A stretch of DNA of 64,000 nt, taken from positions 1-64,000 of the forward strand of contig JAHBWE010000032.1 in assembly GCA_019637155.1 (NCBI GenBank), read 5' to 3'. The stretch's first letter is position 1. Each line of letters begins with the position of its first letter. The DNA comes from Labilithrix sp. Lineage in GTDB: Bacteria; Myxococcota_A; Polyangia; Polyangiales; Polyangiaceae. The notes beneath the pieces were generated by a model. It was not told the origin of the DNA, did not search any database, and saw nothing but the letters and a program-made list of their open reading frames with translations. Position numbers and translations under genes: made by a program. This document shows positions 26,561 to 34,991 of this stretch, one piece after another.

Positions 26561-27222
26561 CCGTCCACCAGCCGCTCGAGTTCTTCGTCGATCCCAGCCG
26601 CTGCATCGGCTGCCAGTCGTGCGTGCAAGCGTGCAGCGAGTGCGACACCCATCGCGGCGAGTCGATGATCCACCTCGAGTTCATCGATCGCGGGCACAGC
26701 GTGCAGACGGTGCCGATGGTCTGCATGCACTGCGAGCAGCCGACCTGCGCCGAGGTCTGCCCCGCCGACGCGATCAAGCGGACCGCCGACGGCGTCGTCC
26801 AGAGCGCGCGGAAGCCCCGCTGCATCGCGTGCGGGAACTGCGTGATGGCGTGCCCGTTCGGGGTGCCGGAGCTCTACATCGATCGCGCGATCATGATGAA
26901 ATGCGACATGTGCTACGACCGCACGTCGGTCGGCAAGCGGCCCATGTGCGCGACGGTCTGCCCGAGCCAGGCGCTCTTCTTCGGGACGCGCGAGCAGATC
27001 GAGGCGATCCGCCCGCAGTCGATGCCGACGAACCGCTTTCGCTTCGGCGAGCAGGTCATCACGACGCGCGTCAGCGTGATGGTCCCGCGCGCGCCGGCGC
27101 CGGCCCCGCTCCTCGACGTGACGGCGGCGATGGACGAGCGGCCCGCGAACCGAACGGTGCGCTTGAACGTCATCGGCGCGATCGATCCGCTCCCGGATCC
27201 CTTCGCCGAGGTGGAGGTCTGA
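26557..27222 (+). CDS. Four-cluster [4Fe-4S] electron-transfer subunit
   Basis: 221 aa of the DmsB/NrfC type. Four cysteine sets are visible: CIGCQSCVQAC, CMHCEQPTCAEVCP, CIACGNCVMACP, and CDMC...CATVCP, enough for four [4Fe-4S] clusters. It should wire the Mo subunit to the membrane or Rieske partners. The ATG lies in an ATGA overlap with the catalytic subunit and the next gene begins two bases after its stop, so all are one transcript. Confidence 0.92.
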   Translation: MTVHQPLEFFVDPSRCIGCQSCVQACSECDTHRGESMIHLEFIDRGHSVQTVPMVCMHCEQPTCAEVCPADAIKRTADGVVQSARKPRCIACGNCVMACPFGVPELYIDRAIMMKCDMCYDRTSVGKRPMCATVCPSQALFFGTREQIEAIRPQSMPTNRFRFGEQVITTRVSVMVPRAPAPAPLLDVTAAMDERPANRTVRLNVIGAIDPLPDPFAEVEV

Positions 27223-27224
27223 CG

Positions 27225-27749
27225 ATGGCGAACGACGGCACCCGCGACGACGCCGAGGCCCAACCGGAGTGGCGCAAGGACTTCCCGATCGACGTCCCGG
27301 CCGACCAGTACGTCGCGCGCCGCGACTTCGCGAAGTTCCTCGTCCTGACCAGCGCCGCGTTCGTCGCCGGCCAGGGATGGATCGCGGCACAGGACCTCGT
27401 CCGCAAGAACCGCGCGACGGCGGCGCGCGCGAGGATCGGGCTCCTCTCCGAGACGCCGATCGGGACCGCGTCCGTCTTCCGCTACCCGACGCCGCACGAT
27501 CCCTGCCTCCTCATCCGGCCGGAGAAGGACGTCCTCCTCGCCTACAGCCAGGCGTGCACGCACCTCTCGTGCGCGGTCGTGCCGAAGATCGAGGAGGGGG
27601 TCCTCTACTGCCCCTGCCACGCGGGGTACTTCGACCTGAAGACGGGGCGCAACATCGCCGGCCCTCCGCCGCGCCCGCTCCCGCGCATCGTGCTCGCGAT
27701 CGAAGGCGACGAGATCTTCGCCGTCGGCGTCGACGAGCGGACGGTGTGA
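27225..27749 (+). CDS. Rieske [2Fe-2S] protein with Tat-like anchor
   Basis: 174 aa. The N-terminus has ARRDFAKFLVLTS, a twin-arginine-like signal anchor. The cluster ligands are C111-T-H113 and C129-P-C-H132, with Cys116 and Cys131 placed for the disulfide found in bc1-type Rieske proteins (CTHLSC ... CPCH). It suggests quinol-linked, high-potential electron transfer on the outer face of the membrane, unusual next to a Nap/Nas-type enzyme without a Tat signal. Confidence 0.92.
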   Translation: MANDGTRDDAEAQPEWRKDFPIDVPADQYVARRDFAKFLVLTSAAFVAGQGWIAAQDLVRKNRATAARARIGLLSETPIGTASVFRYPTPHDPCLLIRPEKDVLLAYSQACTHLSCAVVPKIEEGVLYCPCHAGYFDLKTGRNIAGPPPRPLPRIVLAIEGDEIFAVGVDERTV

Positions 27750-27753
27750 CGCG

Positions 27754-27969
27754 ATGAAGCGGCAGCTCTCCCGCGCGCAACGGATGCCCGTCATCTACGG
27801 GATCATCTGCTTCGTCCTCACCCTCGTCGTCCTCCAGCTCTGGCTCTTGACCGCGACGATGAACGCCTGGCTCGGCGGCGACGACTCCGTCGTCTGGCCC
27901 GCGCTCGGCGCGAGCGCGGCCTGCCTCCTCTTGAACCTGGGTCTCCTCCGCTACCTCCGCCGCGAATGA
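27754..27969 (+). CDS. Small two-helix membrane protein of Mo operon
   Basis: 71 aa with a basic N-terminus, two membrane helices (about 14-34 and 46-66) and a basic end. It sits between the Rieske and channel genes and overlaps the latter by ATGA (27966-27969). Probably an accessory subunit that anchors or stabilises the complex; no catalytic residue is visible. Confidence 0.75.
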   Translation: MKRQLSRAQRMPVIYGIICFVLTLVVLQLWLLTATMNAWLGGDDSVVWPALGASAACLLLNLGLLRYLRRE

Positions 27970-28985
27970 CCGCGGACGAGAAGCTCGCGGAGATGCCGCC
28001 GGCGTACTTCGCCGTCGCGATGGCGACCGGCATCGTGTCGATCGCGGCCCAGCTCCTCGGGTTGCGGACGATCGCGATCGCGCTCTACGCGCTGAACGTC
28101 GCCTTCTACGCCGCGCTGTGGCTCCTGCTCCTCCTCCGCGTCCTCCGCCATCGCGCTCGCGTCCGCGCCGATCTCCTTCATCACGGCCGCTGCATGGGGT
28201 TCTTCACCACCGTCGCGGCGACGTGCGTGATCGGCTCGCAGTCGCTCGTCGTCGCCGGCCTCGCCGGCGTCGCGCTCGTCGCGTGGGGCGTCGCGATCGC
28301 GCTCTGGGTCCTCGTCACGTACACGATCATCACCGTCCTCACGGTGAAGGAGGACAAACCCGCGCTCGCGGAGGGCATCAACGGCGCGTGGCTCTTGCCG
28401 GCGGTGGCGTCGCACGCCGTCGCGGTCCTCGGCGCCCAGCTCGCGCCGCGGCTCTCGCCCTACGCGCCGCACGCGCTCTTCTTCGCGCTCGTGACGTGGC
28501 TCGGCGGGTCGATGCTCTACGTCTGGATCATCTCCCTCATCTTCTATCGCTACACGTTCTTCACCCTTCGCCCGAACGACCTCGCGCCGCCGTACTGGAT
28601 CAACATGGGCGCGGCCGCGATCGCGACGCTCGCCGGCGCGACGCTGATCGGCGCCGCCGAGCACTCGCCCGTCCTCGGTCAGATCCTGCCGTTCGTGCGC
28701 GGCTTCACCCTCTTCTGGTGGGCGACCGCGACGTGGTGGATCCCGATGCTCGTCATCCTCGGCGTCTGGCGCCACGTCTACAAGAAGTTCCCCCTCCGCT
28801 ACGACCCGCTCTACTGGGGCGCGGTCTTCCCGCTCGGCATGTACACCGCGTGCACGGTGCGCCTCTCGCAAGCGGTCGACGCGCCGTTCCTCCTCGCGAT
28901 CGCGCGGCCGTTCGTGGTGGTGGCCCTCGCGGCCTGGGCGCTCACGCTGGTCGGGATGCTCCGCGCGATCAGGGCGCGAACGTGA
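27966..28985 (+). CDS. TDT/SLAC1-family channel or transporter
   Basis: 339 aa with about ten membrane helices; the opening MPPAYFAVAMATGIVSIAAQ and the repeated helix hairpins fit the tellurite-resistance/dicarboxylate transporter (TehA/SLAC1) family. SLAC1-type members conduct nitrate and chloride, so in this operon the protein may move nitrate, nitrite or a related oxyanion. It is the last gene of the operon, and its 3' end overlaps the opposing gene at 28969 by 17 bases. Confidence 0.85.
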   Translation: MTADEKLAEMPPAYFAVAMATGIVSIAAQLLGLRTIAIALYALNVAFYAALWLLLLLRVLRHRARVRADLLHHGRCMGFFTTVAATCVIGSQSLVVAGLAGVALVAWGVAIALWVLVTYTIITVLTVKEDKPALAEGINGAWLLPAVASHAVAVLGAQLAPRLSPYAPHALFFALVTWLGGSMLYVWIISLIFYRYTFFTLRPNDLAPPYWINMGAAAIATLAGATLIGAAEHSPVLGQILPFVRGFTLFWWATATWWIPMLVILGVWRHVYKKFPLRYDPLYWGAVFPLGMYTACTVRLSQAVDAPFLLAIARPFVVVALAAWALTLVGMLRAIRART

Positions 28986-29742
28986 CCTCGGTCGCGTTGA
29001 CGGTGTTGCCCGCGCCGTTCAGCGTGAACGACATCGACGGGATGCCGGAGGCGGCCTGGCAGTCGATGACGCCGCTGCCCGCGATCGGGAGCTTCACCTG
29101 CGTGTAGGGACCGTTCGGCTGGACCATCTGCTTGGTGGGCGCGAGGGCGAAGCTCGCCCAGTTGATCGCGATCGTGGCCTCCTTCGGCGCGCCGCCGAAG
29201 AGCGCCAGGTGCACGTGGCCGTAGCTCGGGGTCGCTCCGCACGTGCCGCCGAAGAACCCACCGCGGACGAAGACGTCGGTGCTCGTCGACGACGGCGGGC
29301 TCCACGTGCCCTCGCCCTTGTACGACTTCGGGCTCAGCGTCTTCGACTGGAGCAGGTTGTTGCTCTCGCCGTAGACGTTCACCTTCGCGGTGCCCAGCGC
29401 CGCCTTGCAGTTGAGCGCCTTGCCCGTCACCGTGAAGCCCTTCGCCCCCGCCTTCGCCGGGACGTTCACCGTCGTCGCGTCGGTCTGCCCGCCGTAGACG
29501 AGCTCCACCTTCCCGTTCCACGCGTTCGTGAGCGAGTTGTTCGTGACGGTCACGCGCGCGACGAGCGGCTTCCCGCACCCGACGTCGGTCGGCTGGACCG
29601 CCACCGACGTCTGGAGGGCGGAGACGACCGGCGCTCGCGCCGTCGGCGACAGCGAGGGGGCTTTGCTGTCGGCAGGCGCCGCGTGCGCGGCGGAGGCGAG
29701 TGCGACACCAACGAGACCGGAGAGGATGGCGAAGCGCTTCAT
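28969..29742 (-). CDS. Secreted beta-rich protein, CARDB-like
   Basis: 257 aa from the ATG at 29742; an ATG at 29754 adds four residues. A signal peptide ends near AHA-AP. The mature part has a domain starting VGCGKPLVARVTVTNNS, like CARDB or adhesion-type beta sandwiches, and a C-terminal half with GHVHLALFGG and AINWASFAL. Cysteines are paired. No catalytic motif. Its 3' end overlaps that of the channel gene. Upstream is a 12-bp inverted repeat (29768-29803). Confidence 0.7.
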   Translation of the reverse strand: MKRFAILSGLVGVALASAAHAAPADSKAPSLSPTARAPVVSALQTSVAVQPTDVGCGKPLVARVTVTNNSLTNAWNGKVELVYGGQTDATTVNVPAKAGAKGFTVTGKALNCKAALGTAKVNVYGESNNLLQSKTLSPKSYKGEGTWSPPSSTSTDVFVRGGFFGGTCGATPSYGHVHLALFGGAPKEATIAINWASFALAPTKQMVQPNGPYTQVKLPIAGSGVIDCQAASGIPSMSFTLNGAGNTVNATEVTFAP

Positions 29743-29767
29743 GGGGTTTGTCATAGACGAACGAGCC

Positions 29768-29803
29768 CGGTTTGTCGTCGTCACCTCAACGGACGACAAA
29801 CCG
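29768..29803. promoter_or_regulatory. 12-bp inverted repeat between activator and secreted protein genes
   Basis: CGGTTTGTCGTC (29768-29779) and GACGACAAACCG (29792-29803) are perfect reverse complements separated by 12 bases. A further GTTTGTC lies at 29747-29753. It sits just after the stop of the FHA activator gene and before the gene at 29742. No T-run follows, so an operator is as likely as a terminator. Confidence 0.55.
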
Positions 29804-29804
29804 C

Positions 29805-31169
29805 TCACTTCTGGCGCGCGCGCACGAGGCGGAAGTAGCGGAGCGCGAGGCCCGACGCCTTCGCCGCCTGGCCCACGTTGCCGTTGTGGCGCGCGAGCAC
29901 GGCGGCGACGTAGCGGCGCTCGAACTCCTCGAGCGACATGCGCCGCGCGATCGGGAACGGGATGTCCTCCGCGACGAGCGAGTCGAGCCAGTCGCCGCCG
30001 CCGCCTTGGACCGCCGCGACCGACCGCGACGCGGCGGGCGGCGCGCGGACCGGCATCTCGATGTCGGCGCCGAGCGCGACGTAGCGCGCGACGAGGTTCC
30101 GGAGCTCGCGCACGTTGCCGGGCCACGTGTAGTCGGCGAAGCGCGAGAGGATCTCGGCGACGAGCGAAGGATCGCCGCTCATCTCCTTGACGAACTGCTT
30201 CACGAGCAGCGGCACGTCGCCGTGGCGATCGCGGAGCGGCGGGAGCTCGACCCGCGCGACGGCGAGGCGATGGAACAGGTCGTCGCGGAAGCGGCCCGCG
30301 GCGACCTCCTTGTCGAGATCGCGGCGCGTCGCGGAGAGGACGCGGACGTCGACCTTGATCGTCTGGCGCCCGCCGACGCGGCGGAGCTCGCCGCGATCGA
30401 TCAGGCGGAGGAGCTTCGCCTGGAGCGGGAGATCGAGGTCGCCGATCTCGTCGATGAGGAGCGTGCCGCCGTCGGCCTCCTCGAAGACGCCGGCGCGATC
30501 GCGCTCGGCGCCGGTGAACGCGCCGCGGACGTGACCGAAGAGCTCCGACTCGATGAGCTGCGACGACACGGTCGTGCAGTCGAAGACGACGAAGGGCCCG
30601 CGCGATCCGCCCATCTCGTGGAGCGACTCGGCGAGGACCTCCTTCCCGGTGCCGGTCTCGCCCTCGATGAGGCACGGCACGCGCGCCTTCGCGATGCGCT
30701 CGCAGAGCGGGTAGAGCCGCCGCATCGCGGTGCTCGCGCCGAACGTGCGGCCGTAGCGCATCTGGTTGCCGAGGTCGGCCGGCTCGCCGCGGACGCGCAT
30801 CGTCTCGAGCGCGATCGCGGTGCTGCCGAAGCGGATCGTCTCTCCGCCGCGCACGAACGCAGACGCGATGCGGACGCCGTCGATCGCGGTGCCGTTGGTG
30901 GAGCCGAGGTCGTCGAGGCGGAAGCCGCCCTTCTGCGTGGGCTCGAACGCGGCGTGCCGGCGCGAGACGGTGGGATCGCCGAGGCGGATCGCGCAGACCG
31001 GGCTCGTGCCGACGAGGATGCGCGACGGCGCGTTCGGATCGAGGTCGAACGACTGCCCGGCGTCGGGTCCTTCGCTCACGGTCGCGCGGAGCCGCTCCAC
31101 CGGCGCGGAGGCGACGCGATGCGCCTCCGTCGCGATCTGGGTCTCGGGATCGTCGTAGCTGCGCGGCAC
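29805..31169 (-). CDS. FHA-domain sigma-54 activator
   Basis: 454 aa from the GTG at 31169. The FHA domain (about 25-122) shows TVSRRHAAF and DDLGSTNGT, which bind phosphothreonine. The AAA+ domain has Walker A GETGTGKE (170-177), the sigma-54-contacting loop GAFTGA (216-221) and Walker B GGTLLIDE (234-241). The end (about 425-454) is a Fis-type helix-turn-helix (NVGQAAKASGL). It should couple Ser/Thr kinase signalling to sigma-54 promoters; one such promoter is seen at 37123. It follows the TPR/PEGA gene by 20 bases. Confidence 0.93.
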   Translation of the reverse strand: MPRSYDDPETQIATEAHRVASAPVERLRATVSEGPDAGQSFDLDPNAPSRILVGTSPVCAIRLGDPTVSRRHAAFEPTQKGGFRLDDLGSTNGTAIDGVRIASAFVRGGETIRFGSTAIALETMRVRGEPADLGNQMRYGRTFGASTAMRRLYPLCERIAKARVPCLIEGETGTGKEVLAESLHEMGGSRGPFVVFDCTTVSSQLIESELFGHVRGAFTGAERDRAGVFEEADGGTLLIDEIGDLDLPLQAKLLRLIDRGELRRVGGRQTIKVDVRVLSATRRDLDKEVAAGRFRDDLFHRLAVARVELPPLRDRHGDVPLLVKQFVKEMSGDPSLVAEILSRFADYTWPGNVRELRNLVARYVALGADIEMPVRAPPAASRSVAAVQGGGGDWLDSLVAEDIPFPIARRMSLEEFERRYVAAVLARHNGNVGQAAKASGLALRYFRLVRARQK

Positions 31170-31189
31170 CCGCTCATCATAGGGCGTCG

Positions 31190-32134
31190 CTAATTCGAAG
31201 GAGCGCCCTTCTGATTCGTGAGCCCGAGGTAGAGGACGACCGCGGTCGCGACGACGCCGGCGATCGCGACGCCGAGGCTGACGTTCGCGATCGTCTGCGA
31301 CAGCTTCCCCGCGTCCGCCTGCGCTCGGTCCTCGAGCCCGCACTCCTGCGCCGCGCCGCAGCGCGAGTAGAGCTCGCCGTACGTCGCGCGCGAGCTCGAG
31401 CCGAAGCCGATGAAGAGGCCGGTGCCGGCGAGGGTCACGCCGCCGGTGACGAGCATCGCGGGCAGCATCCAGCCCGGGAGCTCGCGCGCCGGCTCTTCGC
31501 GCGAGGGCGGCGGCGGCGCCGGCGCCGGCGCGATCGGGGCGACCTTGCCTTCGGTGCGGAACTCCATCGCGACGGTGTGGCCGCCGGTGAGGTTGACGGT
31601 CTGCCGCTGCTCCGCGCCGGCGTCGTCCTTCACGCTGACCTGAACGGGCCCGGGCTCGTGGTACACGATCGCGTCGCCCTCCTTCGAGAGCGCGACGACC
31701 TTCTTGTCGACCATGAGCGTCGCGTCGCCGCTGACGTGGATCTCGAGCCTGCCCAGCGTCGCGCGGACGCGCTCACCCTCGGTCGCGGCCGCCTCCGCCG
31801 TCTCGGCGTACTTCGACTCCCCGCGCGCGGCGCGCCGCTTCGCCTCGCCCTCCGCCGACGCGAACGCGGCCGCGGCCTCGGGCCCGCGCCCGAGCTCGCG
31901 GAGGCAGCGCGCGATCATGAGCTGCGCGTTCGGGCTGAGGGCGGCGGCGTACGACCGCTCGAACGACCTGAGCGCCTCCGCCCATCGCTTCCCTTTGAAG
32001 TGCGCCTGCCCCTCGACGAAGTCGGCGCGCGCCGCCTCGATCGCCTCCGCCGCCGGCTCGCTCTGCGCGGCGGCGGTCCCCGTGATCGCGCACGCCGCGA
32101 GGACGATCACGAGCGCGCGGGACGTCCGGAGCAT
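31190..32134 (-). CDS. Secreted TPR/PEGA-like protein, paralogue
   Basis: 314 aa from the ATG at 32134. A signal peptide ends near AAA-QS. TPR-like helices (AHFKGKRWAEALRSFERSYAA) are followed by a PEGA-like beta domain (about 125-195), a Pro-rich linker and two membrane helices (about 218-241 and 282-304). Same layout as 4715-5710. It precedes the FHA-sigma-54 activator on the same strand and may sense envelope state for it. A TATCTT hexamer lies ten bases before the start. Confidence 0.8.
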   Translation of the reverse strand: MLRTSRALVIVLAACAITGTAAAQSEPAAEAIEAARADFVEGQAHFKGKRWAEALRSFERSYAAALSPNAQLMIARCLRELGRGPEAAAAFASAEGEAKRRAARGESKYAETAEAAATEGERVRATLGRLEIHVSGDATLMVDKKVVALSKEGDAIVYHEPGPVQVSVKDDAGAEQRQTVNLTGGHTVAMEFRTEGKVAPIAPAPAPPPPSREEPARELPGWMLPAMLVTGGVTLAGTGLFIGFGSSSRATYGELYSRCGAAQECGLEDRAQADAGKLSQTIANVSLGVAIAGVVATAVVLYLGLTNQKGAPSN

Positions 32135-32144
32135 GTCGCTCGGC

Positions 32145-32150
32145 AAGATA
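32145..32150 (-). promoter_or_regulatory. Candidate -10 box of TPR/activator operon
   Basis: TATCTT on the minus strand, ten bases before the ATG at 32134; no Shine-Dalgarno is present. Confidence 0.35.
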
Positions 32151-32190
32151 CCGCCATTTTGCGCGATGAAGCGCGCGCGTGCCTACTCCC

Positions 32191-32820
32191 TCAGGCGCGG
32201 CCGATGATTCGGGCGACCTTGAGCCAGGTCGTGACACCGTCCAGGATCATCTCCACCGAGAACGTGCCGATGAGGAGCGCCGAGATCCGCCCGACCACCT
32301 CGAGGTATCGCTCGGTGAGGCGCGCATTGGTGACCTTCACGCGATCGTGCACGAGCTTCAGCAGAAAGAGGAGGAGCACCGTCGACAGCATCACGATCAC
32401 GATCACGGCGATGGCTCCGGCGAGCGGCAGGCGCGCGCCGATGACGACGCTCGCGCTCACCGTGCCCGGTCCGATCATGAACGGCAGCGCGATCGAGCCT
32501 GCGACGTGCTCCACGGGGCCGCGCAGCTTGCGAATCGTCTGCACGCCCTCGAACACGAAGCGGACCCCGATGATGAGGAAGACGATCCCACCGAACACTT
32601 GGAACGACGCAAAGCGGACCTGCAGATAGTCGGAGAAGATGGCGTCGCCGGTCCACGCGAAGAAGCAGAAGGCGCTGCCCGCGATGACGGCCCCGCGCGC
32701 GAGGACGCGCACGAAGGTGGCTACACGCAGATCGTGGATGAGATCGAGCAGGTAGACGCTCATCAGGAATGGATTGAGGAGCATGAAGAGGAGGAGGAAA
32801 GACTTCGTGTAGGCGCCCAT
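32191..32820 (-). CDS. MarC-family membrane protein
   Basis: 209 aa from the ATG at 32820, chosen because GAGGG lies eight bases upstream. Six membrane helices with FLLLFMLLNPFLMSVYLL, FGGIVFLIIGVRF and LPFMIGPGTVSASVVIG, the last being the conserved PxxxGPG segment of MarC/UPF0056 proteins. The molecular role of this family is unsettled. It stands alone, transcribed toward the TPR/PEGA gene. Confidence 0.88.
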   Translation of the reverse strand: MGAYTKSFLLLFMLLNPFLMSVYLLDLIHDLRVATFVRVLARGAVIAGSAFCFFAWTGDAIFSDYLQVRFASFQVFGGIVFLIIGVRFVFEGVQTIRKLRGPVEHVAGSIALPFMIGPGTVSASVVIGARLPLAGAIAVIVIVMLSTVLLLFLLKLVHDRVKVTNARLTERYLEVVGRISALLIGTFSVEMILDGVTTWLKVARIIGRA

Positions 32821-32970
32821 CCAGTGACCCTCGCGGGGATTCGAAATGTCGTTCGCCGCTGGGAGGGAGCGGCGGCGCGTAGTATAGTTGCAGCTCAAAC
32901 TATGTGCAGGCCTGGTGGCGGTCCTGAAGGTGGGTGGACCGCTCGGCGCGAAGGAGGCGAACGGGCGCGC

Positions 32971-32998
32971 CTGACGGAGCTGCGGTTGCTGCTATCCT
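32971..32998 (+). promoter_or_regulatory. Candidate promoter of Cys-rich lipoprotein/kinase pair
   Basis: CTGACG (32971-32976), 16-base spacer, TATCCT (32993-32998), six bases before the ATG at 33005. The clearest leaderless-type start in the window. Confidence 0.5.
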
Positions 32999-33004
32999 CG
33001 CAGG

Positions 33005-33631
33005 ATGAAGCGCGCGGCGATCGTGGGGGCGCTCTCGTGCTTCGCGCTCGTCGTGTCGTGCACCGACGACTTCGACGCCCTCTTCGCGGCAGAAGAAGAG
33101 GAGCTCGACGATCCGAAGAAGGAGGACCCGGACGACGTGAAGCCCAGCCCGTCGAGCGGCTCGAGCAGCGGCGGCGTCGTCGAGCCCCTCGCGTGCGGCA
33201 AGCCCGTCACGACGTGCGAGACGACCGAGCAGCCGGGCGACTTCGAGACGAAGCTGACGTGCAGCGGCTGCGGCTGCTCCTGCGGCACGCTCGAGTGCAC
33301 CAACGGCGAGGACTGCACGCTCGCCTGCGTCGGCGGCAGCAACTGCAGCGCGCTCTGCGACGACCACGACCGGTGCACGTTCCTCTTCGAGGGCGGGACC
33401 GCCAAGGCGCGGTGCAGCTCGATCACGTGCGACGTCGACTGCCGGAACGGCGCGACGTGCAACGTGGACTGCTCGGACACCGGCGCCTGCATCGTCGTCG
33501 CCGACGCGACGAGCACGGCGGTGGTCACCTGCAGCCCGAAGAGCGACGACACCTGCAGCGTGACCTGCGCGAAGGGCGACGCGAAGAAGTGCGCGAACGG
33601 CACGCGCACCTGCGGAGAATGTCCGGGCTGA
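33005..33631 (+). CDS. Cysteine-rich lipoprotein
   Basis: 208 aa. Signal with lipobox LVVSC, an acidic and Ser-rich spacer, then about 25 cysteines in short irregular repeats (CTLACVGGSNCSALC, CDVDCRNGATCNVDC). The pattern suggests a disulfide-knotted surface domain or metal binder. The kinase gene at 33619 begins inside its last codons, so the lipoprotein and kinase form an operon. Confidence 0.82.
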   Translation: MKRAAIVGALSCFALVVSCTDDFDALFAAEEEELDDPKKEDPDDVKPSPSSGSSSGGVVEPLACGKPVTTCETTEQPGDFETKLTCSGCGCSCGTLECTNGEDCTLACVGGSNCSALCDDHDRCTFLFEGGTAKARCSSITCDVDCRNGATCNVDCSDTGACIVVADATSTAVVTCSPKSDDTCSVTCAKGDAKKCANGTRTCGECPG

Positions 33632-34986
33632 GCGGGGCGCCTCGCTACCACGTCGTCGACGAGATCGCGGCGGGCGGTATGGGCGTCGTGTACCTCGCGC
33701 TCCGCACCGATCCGAGCGGGCGCTGCGAGCCGGTCGCGATCAAGCGGCTGCACGAGCACCTCCTCGACGATCAGGCGATGGTGGACGCGTTCGTCGACGA
33801 GGCGCGGATCGCCTCGCGGCTCGATCACCCGAACCTCGTCCGCGTCCACGACGTCACGCCGCTCGACGCGGAGCTCGTCATCGTCATGGATTGGGTCGAG
33901 GGCATCACGCTCTCCTCCCTCCTCAAGAAGCAGCCGGAGCCGCTCCCGATCCCGGTCGTGCGGCGCGTGCTCGTCGACACGCTCGACGGCCTCCACTCCG
34001 CGCACGAGCTCCGCGACGACGGCGGCGCGCCGCTCAACGTCGTCCATCGCGACATCTCCCCCCAGAACATGCTCGTCGGGAGCGACGGCCGCACGCGCCT
34101 CACCGACTTCGGCATCGCCCTCGCGCGCGGCCGCCTCGCCCCGACGACGGTGCAAGGCGTGAAGGGCAAGCTCCCGTACCTCTCGCCCGAGCAGATCAAC
34201 CGCGCGCCGCTCGATCGCCGCTGTGACCTCTTCGCGTTCGGCGCGGTGGCGTGGGAGCTCCTCGCGCGCCGCCGCCTCTTCCGCGCCGGCACCGAGGCGG
34301 AGACGCTCGCGATGATCCTCCGCGATCCGATCCCACCGCCGAGCAGCGAGCGGATGGAGGTGCCGCTCGACCTCGACGAGACGATCCTCCGCGCGCTCGA
34401 GCGCAAGCCGGAGCGGCGCTTCGAGTCCGCCGACGCCTTCGCGCGCGCGATCGAGGAGGGCGGCCCCCTCGCGCCGCGCGAGGACGTGGGCCGCCTCGTC
34501 ATCGCCGCGGTCGGCACCACCCTCGCCGCGCGCCGCCAGAAGCTCTCGCACGCGATGGAGCGCCCCGCCCCGCCGCGCCTCCTGCGCGAGGAGCTCACCG
34601 CCACCGTCCTCGCGCCGCCGCCGCCGCCGCCGCCCCGCCCCGCGGCGTCGCTCGCGATGTCCATCTCGCCGCCGCCGGAGCCCGCCCCGAGCCGCTCGTC
34701 GACGCCGATGGTCCTCGGCGTCGTCGTCGCGCTGCTCCTCGCGATCGGGCTCGTTGTAAAATACAAGGAACCGACCGCCGAGCGCCCGCCCCGTTTCCCG
34801 GACTCGACGCCGGCCCCGCCCCCCGAGGTCGCGCGCACCGCGTCGCTCCCGTCGCTGGCGCCGAGCATCGAGCTCCCCGCCACGCCCACGCCGCCGCCGC
34901 CGACGCCGCCCGCGCCGAGGCCCCACCGGCCAGCCCGCCGCGACGCCGGCGCCGCGCGGCAACCGTTCATGCCCGACGATCTCTGA
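33619..34986 (+). CDS. Membrane Ser/Thr protein kinase
   Basis: 455 aa from the ATG at 33619, which overlaps the preceding gene by 13 bases; TGCGGAG lies just before it. Kinase domain about 10-270: IAAGGMGVVYLA, VAIKRLHE, HRDISPQN, TDFGIAL, LSPEQ. Then a Pro-rich linker, one membrane helix (about 362-382) and a Pro/Ala-rich outer tail without a recognised sensor. Translational overlap with the Cys-rich lipoprotein suggests that they act together. Confidence 0.93.
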   Translation: MSGLSGAPRYHVVDEIAAGGMGVVYLALRTDPSGRCEPVAIKRLHEHLLDDQAMVDAFVDEARIASRLDHPNLVRVHDVTPLDAELVIVMDWVEGITLSSLLKKQPEPLPIPVVRRVLVDTLDGLHSAHELRDDGGAPLNVVHRDISPQNMLVGSDGRTRLTDFGIALARGRLAPTTVQGVKGKLPYLSPEQINRAPLDRRCDLFAFGAVAWELLARRRLFRAGTEAETLAMILRDPIPPPSSERMEVPLDLDETILRALERKPERRFESADAFARAIEEGGPLAPREDVGRLVIAAVGTTLAARRQKLSHAMERPAPPRLLREELTATVLAPPPPPPPRPAASLAMSISPPPEPAPSRSSTPMVLGVVVALLLAIGLVVKYKEPTAERPPRFPDSTPAPPPEVARTASLPSLAPSIELPATPTPPPPTPPAPRPHRPARRDAGAARQPFMPDDL

Positions 34987-34991
34987 CCGGA

